DNA from: Prochlorococcus marinus str. MIT 9302
Lineage (GTDB): Bacteria > Cyanobacteriota > Cyanobacteriia > PCC-6307 > Cyanobiaceae
Direction: 5' to 3'
Length of the DNA: 64,000 nucleotides
NCBI RefSeq assembly: GCF_000759975.1
Contig: NZ_JNAM01000005.1
Location: forward strand, 62,001 to 126,000
Shown: in pieces, positions 46,937 to 56,632 of the stretch
How positions within the stretch are numbered: position 1 is the first letter of the stretch
Layout: each line of letters opens with the position of its first letter
The notes under the pieces: generated by a model
The model's input: only the letters and a program-made list of their open reading frames with translations
Databases searched by the model: none
What the model was told of the DNA's origin: nothing
Program-made: the position numbers and the translations under genes

Positions 46937-48019
46937 TTAAGAGAGAGCTAGAACATCTCTATGAACGACAATTATTGAGGTGTTTTTATTTTCTTTAGTA
47001 TTTAAGATACTTCTTAATTTGTCGCTACTTATTGATACTAAACCTTTTGCAACTTCTTTATCGTCCTTATTTACGATTTTAACAGCTTGATTAACCGTAA
47101 AGTTCCCTTCTACATTTCTAACACCAACAGCTAAAAGTGAAGCACCTTTTTTTTTAATTGCAAAGCAAGCACCATCATCTAAAGTTATTTTACCAACTGT
47201 GTGAATTGCATGAGAAAGCCAACTTTTTTTGTTACCAATAGGTTTTTCTACTGGATAAAATAAAGTTCCAATTTTATTATCATTAAAAATTTCAATTAAA
47301 TTATTTTTATTCCTTCCATCAACTAGTTGGACCTCAACTCCTCCTTTTGTTGCTATTTCTGCAGAAATTAGTTTTGTAGAAATTCCGCCTGTTCCCCATT
47401 CATTATTTGTGTTTTGAGTATTTTTATCTTTAATTTCTTTTAATTCACTATTGAGAACCTCTTTAATTGGATGTGCATCTTTATTTTTTCGTGGATCTTT
47501 TGAATATAAATTCTCAATATCGGTTAATAAAATAAGCTTATTAGCATTTATAGCTAGGGCAACTAATGCCGAAAGGGTGTCATTATCTCCATATTTAAGC
47601 TCTTCATTTGCTACGGTATCATTCTCATTTACTATTGGGATAATATTCAAATCGATTAATTTTTTTAAAGTTTTAGAAGCGTTATTGAAAGATTCTCGGG
47701 AATTAAAGTCAGCTTTGGTTATTAAAATTTGAGCAATATTGTGACCTAATTTATTAAATATTTTATCGTACAAAGACATTAACTTTACTTGACCTATTGC
47801 AGCTGTAGCTTGAAGTGTACTTAAATCATTTGGTCTTGTTTTGATATTTAATTTTTGACAACCTAATCCCACTGCTCCACTAGTTACTAAGATCAATTTG
47901 TTTCCTTTTGACAGAAAACTTTTAAATGATCTACAAAGGGTTTCAATCACTTCTTCAGTAGATGTCCCTTCTGTCCCTCTTAAAATACTAGTACCAATTT
48001 TTATAACCCAAATTTTCAT
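46937..48019 (-). CDS. proB: Glutamate 5-kinase
   Basis: ProB phosphorylates glutamate, the first and feedback-controlled step of proline synthesis. The 360-residue protein starts [18 protein letters not shown], has the amino-acid-kinase motifs [22 protein letters not shown] and FGDNDTLSA-like [11 protein letters not shown], and a C-terminal PUA domain (about 270-355). Length is normal. The ATG overlaps the end of the YqeG-like gene by 4 bp. It is part of a long minus-strand row that runs from 54 kb down to leuB. Confidence 0.95.
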   Translation of the reverse strand: MKIWVIKIGTSILRGTEGTSTEEVIETLCRSFKSFLSKGNKLILVTSGAVGLGCQKLNIKTRPNDLSTLQATAAIGQVKLMSLYDKIFNKLGHNIAQILITKADFNSRESFNNASKTLKKLIDLNIIPIVNENDTVANEELKYGDNDTLSALVALAINANKLILLTDIENLYSKDPRKNKDAHPIKEVLNSELKEIKDKNTQNTNNEWGTGGISTKLISAEIATKGGVEVQLVDGRNKNNLIEIFNDNKIGTLFYPVEKPIGNKKSWLSHAIHTVGKITLDDGACFAIKKKGASLLAVGVRNVEGNFTVNQAVKIVNKDDKEVAKGLVSISSDKLRSILNTKENKNTSIIVVHRDVLALS

Positions 48020-48510
48020 TTTATAAAAAAGGAAATTATTTTTTCTATTGTCAAAGTTAAATTAAATTTAATAGGCAGACCATCTCTGTTTAATCGCTTA
48101 ACTAGAATTGTTTTTATATTACATCTATTTCCAACAATAATATCTGTAAAAATCCTATCGCCAATAATGGCTATATTTTTTACTTCATAATTTACTTCTT
48201 TGATAACATTCAAAATTACTTTTTTTCTTGGTTTTGAAGCATTATATTTATATCTTAAATTTAAATCTTTTGCTAGTTTCGATATTCGTTTTTTTGATGG
48301 ATTATTACTTATTAGATATAAGGAGAACAGTTTTTTAGATTCTCTGATCCAATTTTTTACAGCTTTTGGGACCTTAGTTGAGTTTCTATTTACTAGAGTC
48401 CCATCAACGTCAAGTAATAAACAATGAATTCCTTTTTTTTGTAATTCAGATTGAGAAATCTCATATATTGGTAAATTTGAATCCCAATTGACTTTTAGGA
48501 TAGATCTCAT
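48016..48510 (-). CDS. HAD phosphatase, YqeG/GEP4 family (possible phosphatidylglycerophosphatase)
   Basis: This 164-residue HAD hydrolase has motif [14 protein letters not shown] with the nucleophile Asp, motif II in [12 protein letters not shown], Lys motif in YNASKPRKK and motif [16 protein letters not shown]. The YqeG/GEP4 family includes the mitochondrial and plastid phosphatidylglycerophosphate phosphatases GEP4 and PGPP1, so the same reaction is likely here. pgsA, which makes the substrate, is at 55906-56445 in this window. The gene overlaps proB by 4 bp. The assignment to PGP is inference from the family, not shown by this sequence alone. Confidence 0.82.
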   Translation of the reverse strand: MRSILKVNWDSNLPIYEISQSELQKKGIHCLLLDVDGTLVNRNSTKVPKAVKNWIRESKKLFSLYLISNNPSKKRISKLAKDLNLRYKYNASKPRKKVILNVIKEVNYEVKNIAIIGDRIFTDIIVGNRCNIKTILVKRLNRDGLPIKFNLTLTIEKIISFFIK

Positions 48511-48515
48511 TAATT

Positions 48516-49052
48516 TTAAGAATTACTTTTTTCAAGCTCAGATTCAATCAAAGGTTGAATTTTATCAAACTCATCATCTTCAATTAATAAGGCTCCTTTG
48601 TCTTTTAATTTACCCACAATAAAAAAAGGATCTAGTGGAATATATAAGCCATATTCTTGGTCAAAAAGATTAAAGTTAACAAGCAATTCATAACTCTCGC
48701 TATCATCATCGATGTAATCTTCTTCTAATTCATCGTAAATTGGTTCTTCAAGTTCTCCTGATACTGTTAATGTAACTGCTGATCTGATAAGTCTTAAATC
48801 ATGTTCTTGAAGAACAGCTTCAGCATTTTTTAGTATTTGTTCATTTTTATCTATTTTCTCAATTAGTTCAGGTTCATCTTCTTCATTTATTTTGAAAAGA
48901 CTTACTGGAGTATCAACTGGTGTTAATAAAGCATATTCTTCACCTTCAACACTTACTAACTGTTCAAGATAACAAAAAAGCTCGTTTCCATTTGAGTCAT
49001 TTAATATTAGTGTCTGCGCCTCATAATTATCATTTGAGTTAGTTTCTTCCAT
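48516..49052 (-). CDS. DUF3727-type conserved cyanobacterial protein
   Basis: This 178-residue acidic protein contains the N-terminal pattern LILNDSNGNELFCYLEQLVSV followed by EEYALLTPVDTPV, typical of DUF3727 (with a DUF1292-like start). A middle with EDDYIDDDSESYELL-like acidic sequence follows, and then LFDQEYGLYIPLDPFFIVGK near the end. The family occurs in cyanobacteria and plastids; its function is not known to me. No signal peptide is visible. It lies 5 bp from the YqeG-like gene and 27 bp from ruvX, in one minus-strand row. Confidence 0.82.
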   Translation of the reverse strand: MEETNSNDNYEAQTLILNDSNGNELFCYLEQLVSVEGEEYALLTPVDTPVSLFKINEEDEPELIEKIDKNEQILKNAEAVLQEHDLRLIRSAVTLTVSGELEEPIYDELEEDYIDDDSESYELLVNFNLFDQEYGLYIPLDPFFIVGKLKDKGALLIEDDEFDKIQPLIESELEKSNS

Positions 49053-49079
49053 TTAAAAATAATCTAATTCTTTTTAATA

Positions 49080-49541
49080 CTAATATTTTATCTGAGCTTT
49101 ACCAGCTAATTCTTCTAATTCAGGACCTTCTTTGATCCATTGTTCAAGTATTACTTTTGCTGAAAAACTATCAATCAATCCAGATTTGTCTTTTTTAATT
49201 CCAAATCTATTCAAAGATTCCCATGTTGAACTATGTTCGTTTACGTAAGAAAATGGAAGCTTTAATTTATTTGAAAGTAATTGACCGTAATTTTTACAGT
49301 CAATAGCTTGAGTGGTCATTTTACCTTCATCATCTAGTGGAATACCCACAATAAAACCAGTCAAATTAAATTCATTTATATAATTTTTAATGATTTTAAT
49401 CTCTTGATTATTTTCAAATCGTTTTACTGCTGGAAGTATATTTGATGTTATGCATAGTGGATCACAATAAGCTAATCCTATTCTTTTGGAACCTATATCC
49501 AAACTCAAAATTGACTTGGGTTTGGGTTTGCAAAATTTCAC
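49080..49541 (-). CDS. ruvX: Holliday junction resolvase-like protein RuvX/YqgF
   Basis: This 153-residue RNase H-fold nuclease has [16 protein letters not shown] at the start, with the first catalytic Asp, then [13 protein letters not shown] and a third acidic site in [15 protein letters not shown]. RuvX/YqgF acts in 16S rRNA 5'-end processing and has resolvase-like activity. The first 12 residues are rich in Lys and Pro. The ATG overlaps the end of the next upstream gene (GNAT-like) by 4 bp. Confidence 0.92.
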   Translation of the reverse strand: MKFCKPKPKSILSLDIGSKRIGLAYCDPLCITSNILPAVKRFENNQEIKIIKNYINEFNLTGFIVGIPLDDEGKMTTQAIDCKNYGQLLSNKLKLPFSYVNEHSSTWESLNRFGIKKDKSGLIDSFSAKVILEQWIKEGPELEELAGKAQIKY

Positions 49542-50593
49542 TTTGTTTTTAATGGAAAAGGAGATGGATATGGATTACCTTTTGGACTTAATTTTTCAAA
49601 TATTGATTCCAAAGATTGATTTATTATATTTACTTGTTTGGCTTCATTTTTAACTATTGTGTTCCTGATAAGAATTATTTCTTGATTTTTTTCTTTGAGA
49701 TTACATTCTTCGAGAAAAAGATTTAATTGAGAATTTTCTTTATAGGTTTTTAAATATGAAACAGGTGATTTTTCAAAAAATCTTTTTATAAATTCTTTTA
49801 AAATAGAATTGAATCTCTTATCCCAATATCTACTTATAGTTAAAGTATAAATTTCTTCTTTTTGATAATTTATATCTTTTAAAATTGTACATAAAACTGA
49901 ATTTTCATATATTAATGAACCACTTTTAGAATTATTTCTTTTAAGAATGTCGTCTTGATCAAAATCTAAAATATTTCTTATTAAGGGAGATTGATTTGAT
50001 CTTATGAAATTCACTATTTTTAAGATATTTTGTTTATTGATGTTTTGGAATTCATTAATTAATTCATAGGAATTGGTATTTTGCTTTATAGATTTATTTA
50101 GATCAGAACCATCCCAAAGGATTATCTCTCCTAACGGTTGAAAGCCTAATTCTCTTGAGGTTGATATGAGGTCAACATTATTTATATCAGCGTTAATTAT
50201 CCAACTTGAAGTTTTGATGTCTTTTATGGAGATAGATTTTTTTATCAATCCTAAAGTTAATTGTTTATCTGTTAAAGAACACTTGTTATTAATCAACTTG
50301 GGCTTAGATATTTTTAAGCAAGTCTCTTTTTTGTTTAAAGGAAAAATATTTAAATAACCAATAATTTCGTTTCCATATATAGCAATTATGCATTTATTTT
50401 TATTTTTCTTAAGATTATTTAAAAAAATTTTTAAGTCATCAAAGGTATTTATAATTGCCATCTTTAAAAACCAATTATTCAATTCCTTATTTTTAATATC
50501 TATTAAAAGGTTAATGTGCCTTATATGGAGTTCTTCAAAAGTTACTTCCATTCCTTTTTTAGATTGAAAAGAATAAGAGGTATCTTTTTTCAT
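49538..50593 (-). CDS. GNAT-like N-acetyltransferase domain protein, function unknown
   Basis: This 351-residue protein has an N-terminal half resembling a GNAT acetyltransferase: [20 protein letters not shown] as the central beta strands and [17 protein letters not shown] as the end of the domain. The acetyl-CoA loop Q/R-x-x-G-x-G/A is not clear. The C-terminal half (about 180-330) may be a second, degenerate GNAT-like unit, since similar strands recur around [17 protein letters not shown]. An internal ATG at codon 15 is an alternative start. It overlaps ruvX by 4 bp and begins one base from the stop of the CofE-like gene. Confidence 0.7.
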   Translation of the reverse strand: MKKDTSYSFQSKKGMEVTFEELHIRHINLLIDIKNKELNNWFLKMAIINTFDDLKIFLNNLKKNKNKCIIAIYGNEIIGYLNIFPLNKKETCLKISKPKLINNKCSLTDKQLTLGLIKKSISIKDIKTSSWIINADINNVDLISTSRELGFQPLGEIILWDGSDLNKSIKQNTNSYELINEFQNINKQNILKIVNFIRSNQSPLIRNILDFDQDDILKRNNSKSGSLIYENSVLCTILKDINYQKEEIYTLTISRYWDKRFNSILKEFIKRFFEKSPVSYLKTYKENSQLNLFLEECNLKEKNQEIILIRNTIVKNEAKQVNIINQSLESIFEKLSPKGNPYPSPFPLKTK

Positions 50594-51760
50594 TTACTTT
50601 TTTTCTCTTATTAATACTATAGGGGTTTTTTCATCTCCATTGCCAGCTGGATTAGATATTAAGTTTCTTTTGAGTATTTTATTTACTGCTTTATTTGAAC
50701 TAGCTAAGACTTTCACACCGCCAAGATCATTAACATCGACTACAGCAACATCTATATTTAGATAGTTTGAGACCTCCTTACAAAATAACTCCGCATTGAT
50801 AGGACCCATAACTATACTCTTGTCGTAAGGTGTAATTGTACCGCTTATATCATCAATGAGAGATGATTCTGAACCCGTTAACCTATAAAACATACCTTTA
50901 ATACCAATTAATTTGGAGAGAAATCCAACAAATAGTGCAAAGGTTATTCTTGTTACTCCGATTCTATTTATTAATAATTGCATGCCGCAAGCTGTTGCGA
51001 GACTGCTTGTAGGGTGAAAAAAATAACATAAAGCTTTCGAAAATAAACTATATTCTAAATTTTGAGGGGAAATATATCTATTTTGCATAATCGCTAGCGG
51101 ACTCTCACCGATTGTTAAAATATCATTTTTTTCTACAATTCCTTTGCTGTATTCAATCACAGTATTTACTGGATTATCAAAGCAACCAAGTAAATCAGTT
51201 TTAATAGCAAAAGCTTTATATTTATTATTTATTGGAATTTCAAAAACTTCTTTCGGCCTTTGTTTTTGACCATCTAAATTAATTAACAAACAATCCTTAT
51301 TATGTGAAATACCAAAATGTCCATAGTTCTCCCAATATGCTTTTAACCATAGATATTTTATTTTTTTTCTAAAATTATTATTGCTAAATTTATATATGAT
51401 TCTTACAAATAATTCTGAATTTGACTTGATAATTGTTGTTGGCCAGTAATTATTTAAATTCTTAATTTTATTATTTTCATAAATATATATATCTTCTTGA
51501 TAATTAAAATTTTGGCAATATTCGTTACCTTTACTTTTAAAAAAATCTAATTCAAAATTTATATTAGATACCATCGTCTCTTTGGTTTTACTTTTATTAG
51601 TTATTTTTAAATCAATAATTAATTCGTTTAAACCATCCTTTTTTTTGATTTTGTAATTTATAGGTACCAGATTTAACTTTGATTTGGGTGAGTTTTTAAT
51701 ATATAAATCTGAAAGAATTAAAAAAATTAGTAAAAATAAAAGGATATTTACAAATAACAT
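50594..51760 (-). CDS. Membrane-anchored CofE-like (F420-0:gamma-glutamyl ligase-type) protein
   Basis: This 388-residue protein starts with a hydrophobic helix (LFVNILLFLLIFLILSDLY) that anchors it in the membrane. The N-terminal half is a beta-rich extracytoplasmic-looking region with no recognised domain. The C-terminal half resembles the gamma-glutamyl ligase CofE: IPINNKYKAFAIKTDL, IVEKNDILTIGESPLAI, and VDVNDLGGVKVLA near the end. Cyanobacteria are not known to use F420 in the way actinobacteria do, so this family member probably joins or modifies another gamma-glutamyl compound. It lies one base from the GNAT-like gene and 14 bp after the thioredoxin-like gene. Confidence 0.78.
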   Translation of the reverse strand: MLFVNILLFLLIFLILSDLYIKNSPKSKLNLVPINYKIKKKDGLNELIIDLKITNKSKTKETMVSNINFELDFFKSKGNEYCQNFNYQEDIYIYENNKIKNLNNYWPTTIIKSNSELFVRIIYKFSNNNFRKKIKYLWLKAYWENYGHFGISHNKDCLLINLDGQKQRPKEVFEIPINNKYKAFAIKTDLLGCFDNPVNTVIEYSKGIVEKNDILTIGESPLAIMQNRYISPQNLEYSLFSKALCYFFHPTSSLATACGMQLLINRIGVTRITFALFVGFLSKLIGIKGMFYRLTGSESSLIDDISGTITPYDKSIVMGPINAELFCKEVSNYLNIDVAVVDVNDLGGVKVLASSNKAVNKILKRNLISNPAGNGDEKTPIVLIREKK

Positions 51761-51774
51761 TTTTTCTTAAATAT

Positions 51775-52440
51775 TTAATTATTTTTAGTTTCTTTTGTTT
51801 CTTCTTTAACTTCACTTTCTTCTGGTTCCTCTAATTTTACTTCTTGTACTTTTGTTTCTTCTTTAACTTCACTTTCTTCTGGTTCCTCTAATTTTACTTC
51901 TTGTACTTTTGTTTCTGAAATTGTACTATTGTATTCATTAAAGGCTTCTACTGTAAATGTGGAACTTTTATCTCTTTCGATCCCTGTTGATTGACTAATA
52001 ATTTTGTTCATCTCACCAAAGTCAGCCATTCCATTTTTATCAAATTTAATTTGCCCATTACTATCAATAATAATAGTTTGAGGAATTAATCCATTCCAAT
52101 AAAAATTGGGTTCAGTTGGAAGATCAGATTTCTCTTCGTTTTGTAGTTCATCTGTGGTTAAAGCAATAATATCTATATTTTCCCTCCATATCAAATCTAG
52201 ACCTGATATCACCGGAGACATTGCTTTGCTGTCAGAACTATCATCAAGGTAGAAGAATAGAACTGATACCCTTTTATTATTTAATGAATCCTTTAATGTT
52301 GTCTTAGGAGGAACTATTGCTCCATTCCCTGCATATATAGGGAAAATGTTGCCATCATAACTGTCTGTATCTCTATTGGCATTCGCTTTATATGGACTTA
52401 AGAAAATTAATGCTATTAGGATCCATTGAATTATTTTCAT
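51775..52440 (-). CDS. Secreted thioredoxin-fold-like protein with acidic C-terminal repeats
   Basis: This 221-residue protein has a signal peptide (MKIIQWILIALIFLSPYKANA, cut near Ala21). The core resembles a thioredoxin-like fold (KRVSVLFFYLDDSSDSK, IPQTIIIDSNGQIKFDKNG) without a CxxC motif, so it is probably not a redox enzyme. The C-terminus consists of two copies of a 19-residue acidic repeat, ETKVQEVKLEEPEESEVKE, and a short third piece. The repeats are identical at the DNA level (57-bp period), showing recent duplication. It is in a row with the CofE-like gene and the DUF3685 gene. Confidence 0.8.
   Translation of the reverse strand: MKIIQWILIALIFLSPYKANANRDTDSYDGNIFPIYAGNGAIVPPKTTLKDSLNNKRVSVLFFYLDDSSDSKAMSPVISGLDLIWRENIDIIALTTDELQNEEKSDLPTEPNFYWNGLIPQTIIIDSNGQIKFDKNGMADFGEMNKIISQSTGIERDKSSTFTVEAFNEYNSTISETKVQEVKLEEPEESEVKEETKVQEVKLEEPEESEVKEETKETKNN
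51792..51916. repeat. 57-bp perfect tandem repeat inside a coding region
   Basis: Bases 51792 to 51916 repeat with a period of exactly 57, giving about 2.2 identical copies. Each unit encodes 19 residues of the acidic Glu/Lys/Val/Pro-rich tail of the secreted thioredoxin-fold-like protein. The period is a multiple of three, so copy number can change without frameshift. Perfect identity means the duplication is recent or kept identical by recombination or slippage. Confidence 0.92.
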
Positions 52441-52455
52441 TAAAAGTTTAAAAAC

Positions 52456-54072
52456 TTACTTTGAATTTGATCTTCCTAATCCTTGAAGGATTCCTTTCCC
52501 CACTAAACCGATAGCTTTGCCAACGACCTTTGTAAGGAAAGTTACGAAAAGATTACCGATATATTTTACTGCAACTTCTAACTGAGGTGCTACGGCATCT
52601 CTTATCTCGACTAACAATGTAACTTGTTTTTGTAGCCATTCTAGATTCTCTAATTCTTTCTCCCTATTTTCATTTTTAAAGTAACGGGTAAATTTTTTAT
52701 CGATAATATCAATATATTCTCGTTTACTCTCATACAAGTAGATAGGCATATAAATATAGTCATGCCAGCGATTATAGTTATTAATATTATTTCTAAATCT
52801 TTCAAAATTTCTTGTTGATTGTAATTCGGGATTTATAAGTACAGTTCTTAATTCAGGCCAAGAAGAACAAATATTAAAGATTTCAGAAGCCAATAAATTA
52901 CAGTTCCTTATTGTCCAATTTGAAATTATATTTTCAAGGATCAAAAACGATTCTGTTTCATATAGAGGGAGTAATTTCCCATCATAGTCAAGAGCTTCAT
53001 TTTTAATAATTGGCTCAATAAACATTATTGATTCATGTGATTCTCTATCTATCTCTTCGCATCTTACCTCACTATAAATAAAATCATTTATTGAAATAGA
53101 TTCGCTTCCTTTTTTTAATCGAAAATAGCTGTCTGTGATATTTGAAATTGTATTAACTTTAAGTTCTTTTATTAGTGAATTTAGATCATCTTTAAAATCT
53201 TTCTCCTTATAGTTTTCCTTAATATTTTTTACTAAATTATCTAACTCATCTAACATTTTGCAAATTAGTCGTGAAATGAATTCTTTCTTTATCCCAGAGA
53301 GAATTATTGATGAATTATTAAATTCAACCTGTAAGTTAGTTGAGCTATACCTTTCTTTTAGTCTATCTAGAATTAAATTCCATATTTCTGTAGTGTTTTT
53401 ATCTTTAATGAATACAGTGTTCTTATTCTCAAGATTAATTTTATTTTCAGTGTAAACTGCCTCTGTATAAAGTTCTAGTGAATTACCCCATAAGAAAATT
53501 AGAAAAGATTTTGCAGTAATAAGTTCTCTTAATCTTCCTTTTAAAATGAATTTATAAAATTCTGGTGTTGAATCAGAGTTGACATATTTGAAAATATAAT
53601 TAATTTCAGAATCTATTTGTTTAAGACCTGAACTTAGAATTTTTTGACTAAAAGAGAGAGGCTTATTTTTGTTTAATTGAACTCTGGAATTATTTTCAAT
53701 ATCAAATACCCTTCCTCCATTTAAAATGGTATCAATAGATTCAAGAACTTTTTCTGCACTGGGATTTAAAAGAAAACCTTCAGCATTTAACGATTGAGGG
53801 GTATTTGCTTCATAAACAAGTTCGCCAGAGAGAATTATAAGAAACTTTGAATCATCATATCTTTCTCTTAATTTTAATAATTCTAATCTTATAAGATCTT
53901 CTGATTGAAAATTAAGAAGATTCCAAATAACTAATTCCGGAGTTTTATCACCTGTTCCATTATTAAAATTAATGTCTAAATTTTGGTCTAGTGATGTTAA
54001 TTTAAGCGATAAAGATTCTGCTATTAAGCTTGGAGCAATAATTAATATCGATTTTTTTGAAATTAATACCAA
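52456..54072 (-). CDS. DUF3685 protein with degenerate response-regulator-like N-terminus
   Basis: This 538-residue cyanobacterial protein has an N-terminal part (about 1-125) with the alpha/beta pattern of a response-regulator receiver: SKKSILIIAPSLIAESLSLKL, then TPELVIWNLLNF where the phospho-acceptor Asp would be. The Asp is not preserved in the usual position. The rest belongs to DUF3685, mostly helical, with a membrane-interacting C-terminus (PQLEVAVKYIGNLFVTFLTKV). The start is TTG at 54072. Function is unknown to me. It is upstream of the thioredoxin-fold-like gene in the same direction, 15 bp away. Confidence 0.82.
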   Translation of the reverse strand: MVLISKKSILIIAPSLIAESLSLKLTSLDQNLDINFNNGTGDKTPELVIWNLLNFQSEDLIRLELLKLRERYDDSKFLIILSGELVYEANTPQSLNAEGFLLNPSAEKVLESIDTILNGGRVFDIENNSRVQLNKNKPLSFSQKILSSGLKQIDSEINYIFKYVNSDSTPEFYKFILKGRLRELITAKSFLIFLWGNSLELYTEAVYTENKINLENKNTVFIKDKNTTEIWNLILDRLKERYSSTNLQVEFNNSSIILSGIKKEFISRLICKMLDELDNLVKNIKENYKEKDFKDDLNSLIKELKVNTISNITDSYFRLKKGSESISINDFIYSEVRCEEIDRESHESIMFIEPIIKNEALDYDGKLLPLYETESFLILENIISNWTIRNCNLLASEIFNICSSWPELRTVLINPELQSTRNFERFRNNINNYNRWHDYIYMPIYLYESKREYIDIIDKKFTRYFKNENREKELENLEWLQKQVTLLVEIRDAVAPQLEVAVKYIGNLFVTFLTKVVGKAIGLVGKGILQGLGRSNSK

Positions 54073-54151
54073 AACTAGATTTCTTATCTCTTATACAAAA
54101 TTAACTAACAATTACTGCAAATACCAGCCTTAAATCAATTTTTATACTCTT

Positions 54152-54919
54152 TTAAGCGTAATAATTTCTGTTTAAATTAAAGTCATCTAATCTCTCTGAT
54201 GATAATACATTATTTGCTTCGTTTATCGTGAATTTATTTTCATAGAGAGCTTTACCTACAATTACTCCAAAGAGTCCAGAGTTTTCAAATTTTACTAACG
54301 ATAATAAATCAGAAATTGAACCAACACCTCCTGAGGCTATTACTGGAATATCTGTAATTTCAAGTATGCTTTTTATGAATTCTTCATTTGTCCCTTCTAA
54401 CGTCCCATCTGTATTTATATCTGTAACAATAAAACTAGCAATTTTAAATGAAGAAAACTCCTTTACTAGATCTGTGGCAAAAATATTAGATTGCTCAAGC
54501 CAACCCCTTGTACTAACTTTTCCATCTTTTGCATCTATCCCAACAATTATCCTTCCAGGAAATTTATTTGATAAGTCTTTAACTAGTTCTTTATTTTCTA
54601 TTGCAGAGGTTCCCATGATAACTTTTTCAATACCATAAGAAAATAATTGTTCTATCCTTTCTTGAGACCTTATCCCACCACCTATTTGAATAGGTATGTT
54701 AACTGTTTTTGCAATCTTTTTTATTGATTTATCGTTTGTTGGGGATCCAGTTTTTGCAGCATCCAAATCAACTATATGTATATATTTTGCTCCTTCGCTT
54801 TCCCAAAATTTAGCTTGCTCATGAGGGTCTTTTGTGAAGTCTTTTCTTTTATTAAAGTCGCCTTTAAAAAGCCTTACACACTTACCATTCATTAAATCAA
54901 TTGCTGGTATTAGGTCCAT
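54152..54919 (-). CDS. hisA: ProFAR isomerase HisA
   Basis: HisA converts ProFAR to PRFAR in histidine synthesis. The 255-residue TIM barrel starts MDLIPAIDLMNGKCVRLFKG with the catalytic Asp8. It has IHIVDLDAAKTG, the phosphate motif IQIGGGIRSQE, the second catalytic Asp in IIVGIDAKDGKV, VTDINTDGTLEG and IASGGVGSISDL. All main residues are intact. It is divergent from the CSP41-like gene with a 92-bp intergenic region. Confidence 0.97.
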   Translation of the reverse strand: MDLIPAIDLMNGKCVRLFKGDFNKRKDFTKDPHEQAKFWESEGAKYIHIVDLDAAKTGSPTNDKSIKKIAKTVNIPIQIGGGIRSQERIEQLFSYGIEKVIMGTSAIENKELVKDLSNKFPGRIIVGIDAKDGKVSTRGWLEQSNIFATDLVKEFSSFKIASFIVTDINTDGTLEGTNEEFIKSILEITDIPVIASGGVGSISDLLSLVKFENSGLFGVIVGKALYENKFTINEANNVLSSERLDDFNLNRNYYA

Positions 54920-55011
54920 AGAATCATCCTTTTCATTAATTACTTATTAGTAGTACTATTCAATATGTAATTCTATTTAAGATTACTACTTCAGTTAAAT
55001 ATTTTTTGAAT

Positions 55012-55932
55012 ATGAAAATTCTTGTAATGGGTGGCACTAGATTTGTTGGCAAGTCTTTGGTAGGAAAGTTATTAAGTCAAAATCATGATATTGATATTTT
55101 TACGAGAGGTAATAAAGCTAATCCTGAAAAAACAAATTTAATTAAGGGTGATAGAAATAATTCAGAAGATATCGTCAAGCTAAGAAATAAAAAGTATGAT
55201 TTTGTTTATGATATTTCTGGACGAGAGTTAGAACAAACCAAACTTCTTATAGAAAATTTAGATAATTCTTTCCAGAGATATATATATGTCAGCTCTGCAG
55301 GTGTTTATAAAGATAATTGTGAACTACCCTTATCCGAAGTTGATGCAATTGATCCAGATAGTAGGCACAAAGGAAAGTTTGAGACAGAAAATTGGTTGAA
55401 AAACCAAAAAATTCCTTTTACAAGTTTTAGGCCTACTTATATTTATGGACCAGGAAATTATAATAAAATTGAAAATTGGTTTTTTGAAAGGTTATTTACT
55501 AAAAAATCTATACCAATTCCTGGTGACGGGTCTTTAATTACTCAGCTAGGCCATGTTTCTGATCTAACTGATGTAATGATTAGGTGCATAAATTTTGAAA
55601 ATTCCAAAAATAATATTTACAACTGTTCAGGTGAAAAAGGAGTTACAATAAAGGGTTTAATTTGTTTCTGTGCGAATGTTCTTGGGTTAAACCAAAATGA
55701 GATCTCTTTAAGAACATTTGATTATCAAAAATTAGATCCTAAATCTCGAAAGGGATTTCCAATAAGATTAAATCATTATCAGACTGATATCTCTAAGATA
55801 AAACGTGATTTAGAGTGGGTGCCCACTTTTGATTTACTTAATGGTTTAAAGGATAGTTTTGTGAAAGATTTTAATAATAAAAAGAGTGAAGAGTTTGATG
55901 AAGATTCAGATAATATTCTTTTTAATTCTTAA
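55012..55932 (+). CDS. CSP41-like NAD-dependent epimerase/dehydratase family protein
   Basis: This 306-residue SDR-fold protein starts MKILVMGGTRFVGKSLV and has VSSAGVYKDN, FRPTYIYGPGNYN and GHVSDLTDVM. It resembles CSP41, the chloroplast stem-loop RNA-binding protein, and its cyanobacterial relatives. These keep the Rossmann fold but lose the Tyr-x3-Lys dyad: the usual YxxxK reads YKDNC here, so it is unlikely to be an active epimerase. CSP41 proteins bind rRNA and mRNA in plastids. An in-frame TTG two codons upstream is possible. The last 27 bp overlap the 3' end of the convergent pgsA gene. Confidence 0.82.
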   Translation: MKILVMGGTRFVGKSLVGKLLSQNHDIDIFTRGNKANPEKTNLIKGDRNNSEDIVKLRNKKYDFVYDISGRELEQTKLLIENLDNSFQRYIYVSSAGVYKDNCELPLSEVDAIDPDSRHKGKFETENWLKNQKIPFTSFRPTYIYGPGNYNKIENWFFERLFTKKSIPIPGDGSLITQLGHVSDLTDVMIRCINFENSKNNIYNCSGEKGVTIKGLICFCANVLGLNQNEISLRTFDYQKLDPKSRKGFPIRLNHYQTDISKIKRDLEWVPTFDLLNGLKDSFVKDFNNKKSEEFDEDSDNILFNS

Positions 55933-56445
55933 ATAGCCTAATAAAGTTACAAAAGTCAGGATGAATCCTAACCAATAAAAAATTAAAGCCAAATTATTCA
56001 AAAAGCTAATTTTTAGTGGTGTAAAGAAGGTGATTACTGAAATAAAAAAGAAAAATGTTTTATATTTACCTAACCTAGATGCTGGTAAACCGTCTTTTGT
56101 AGAGTTCCTCAGGCTAGAGATAATTAATTCTCTAAATAAAATTAGTGACAAAGACCAGAAGGGTATAAAATTATTTTTACAAAGGAAGGTTAAAGGAATT
56201 AAATAGAATACTTTATCGCTTAAGGGATCAAGGATAGCTCCTAATCTGGTTTTAAGATTAAATTTCCTTGCAATTAACCCGTCAAAATAATCAGTTAAAC
56301 CTCCAATAATAATCAATATAAAGACATAAAAAGGTCTGTTAATTTCTAAAAAAAGTATTAATGGAAATACAAGGAAAAGGCGAGATATCGATAAAAAGTT
56401 GGGAATATTCAATTCCAAATTTTTAAAATTTTTTCTTAATAACAA
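55906..56445 (-). CDS. pgsA: CDP-diacylglycerol--glycerol-3-phosphate 3-phosphatidyltransferase
   Basis: PgsA makes phosphatidylglycerophosphate, the precursor of phosphatidylglycerol, an essential thylakoid lipid. The 179-residue membrane protein has the CDP-alcohol phosphotransferase signature DYFDGLIARKFNLKTRLGA followed by ILDPLSDK, that is D-G-x2-A-R-x8-G-x3-D-x3-D. Several hydrophobic segments surround it. The start is TTG at 56445. It overlaps the CSP41-like gene by 27 bp. The YqeG/GEP4-type phosphatase at 48016-48510 could carry out the next step. Confidence 0.9.
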   Translation of the reverse strand: MLLRKNFKNLELNIPNFLSISRLFLVFPLILFLEINRPFYVFILIIIGGLTDYFDGLIARKFNLKTRLGAILDPLSDKVFYLIPLTFLCKNNFIPFWSLSLILFRELIISSLRNSTKDGLPASRLGKYKTFFFFISVITFFTPLKISFLNNLALIFYWLGFILTFVTLLGYLRIKKNII

Positions 56446-56632
56446 ATTAGTTTTTGTATATAAAAAATATATTACACTCTCAACAAGCTTAAATTTTTAG
56501 TAAAAATTTAAAATTGTTTTTAATACTAGATTCTAAAAATTTAATTTAGATCTGAATCCTAAAGATTATAAACTCAACTTCTTTTTATGATTGATGATGT
56601 TTTATATTACAAAATTATTCCTCATATCTCTA

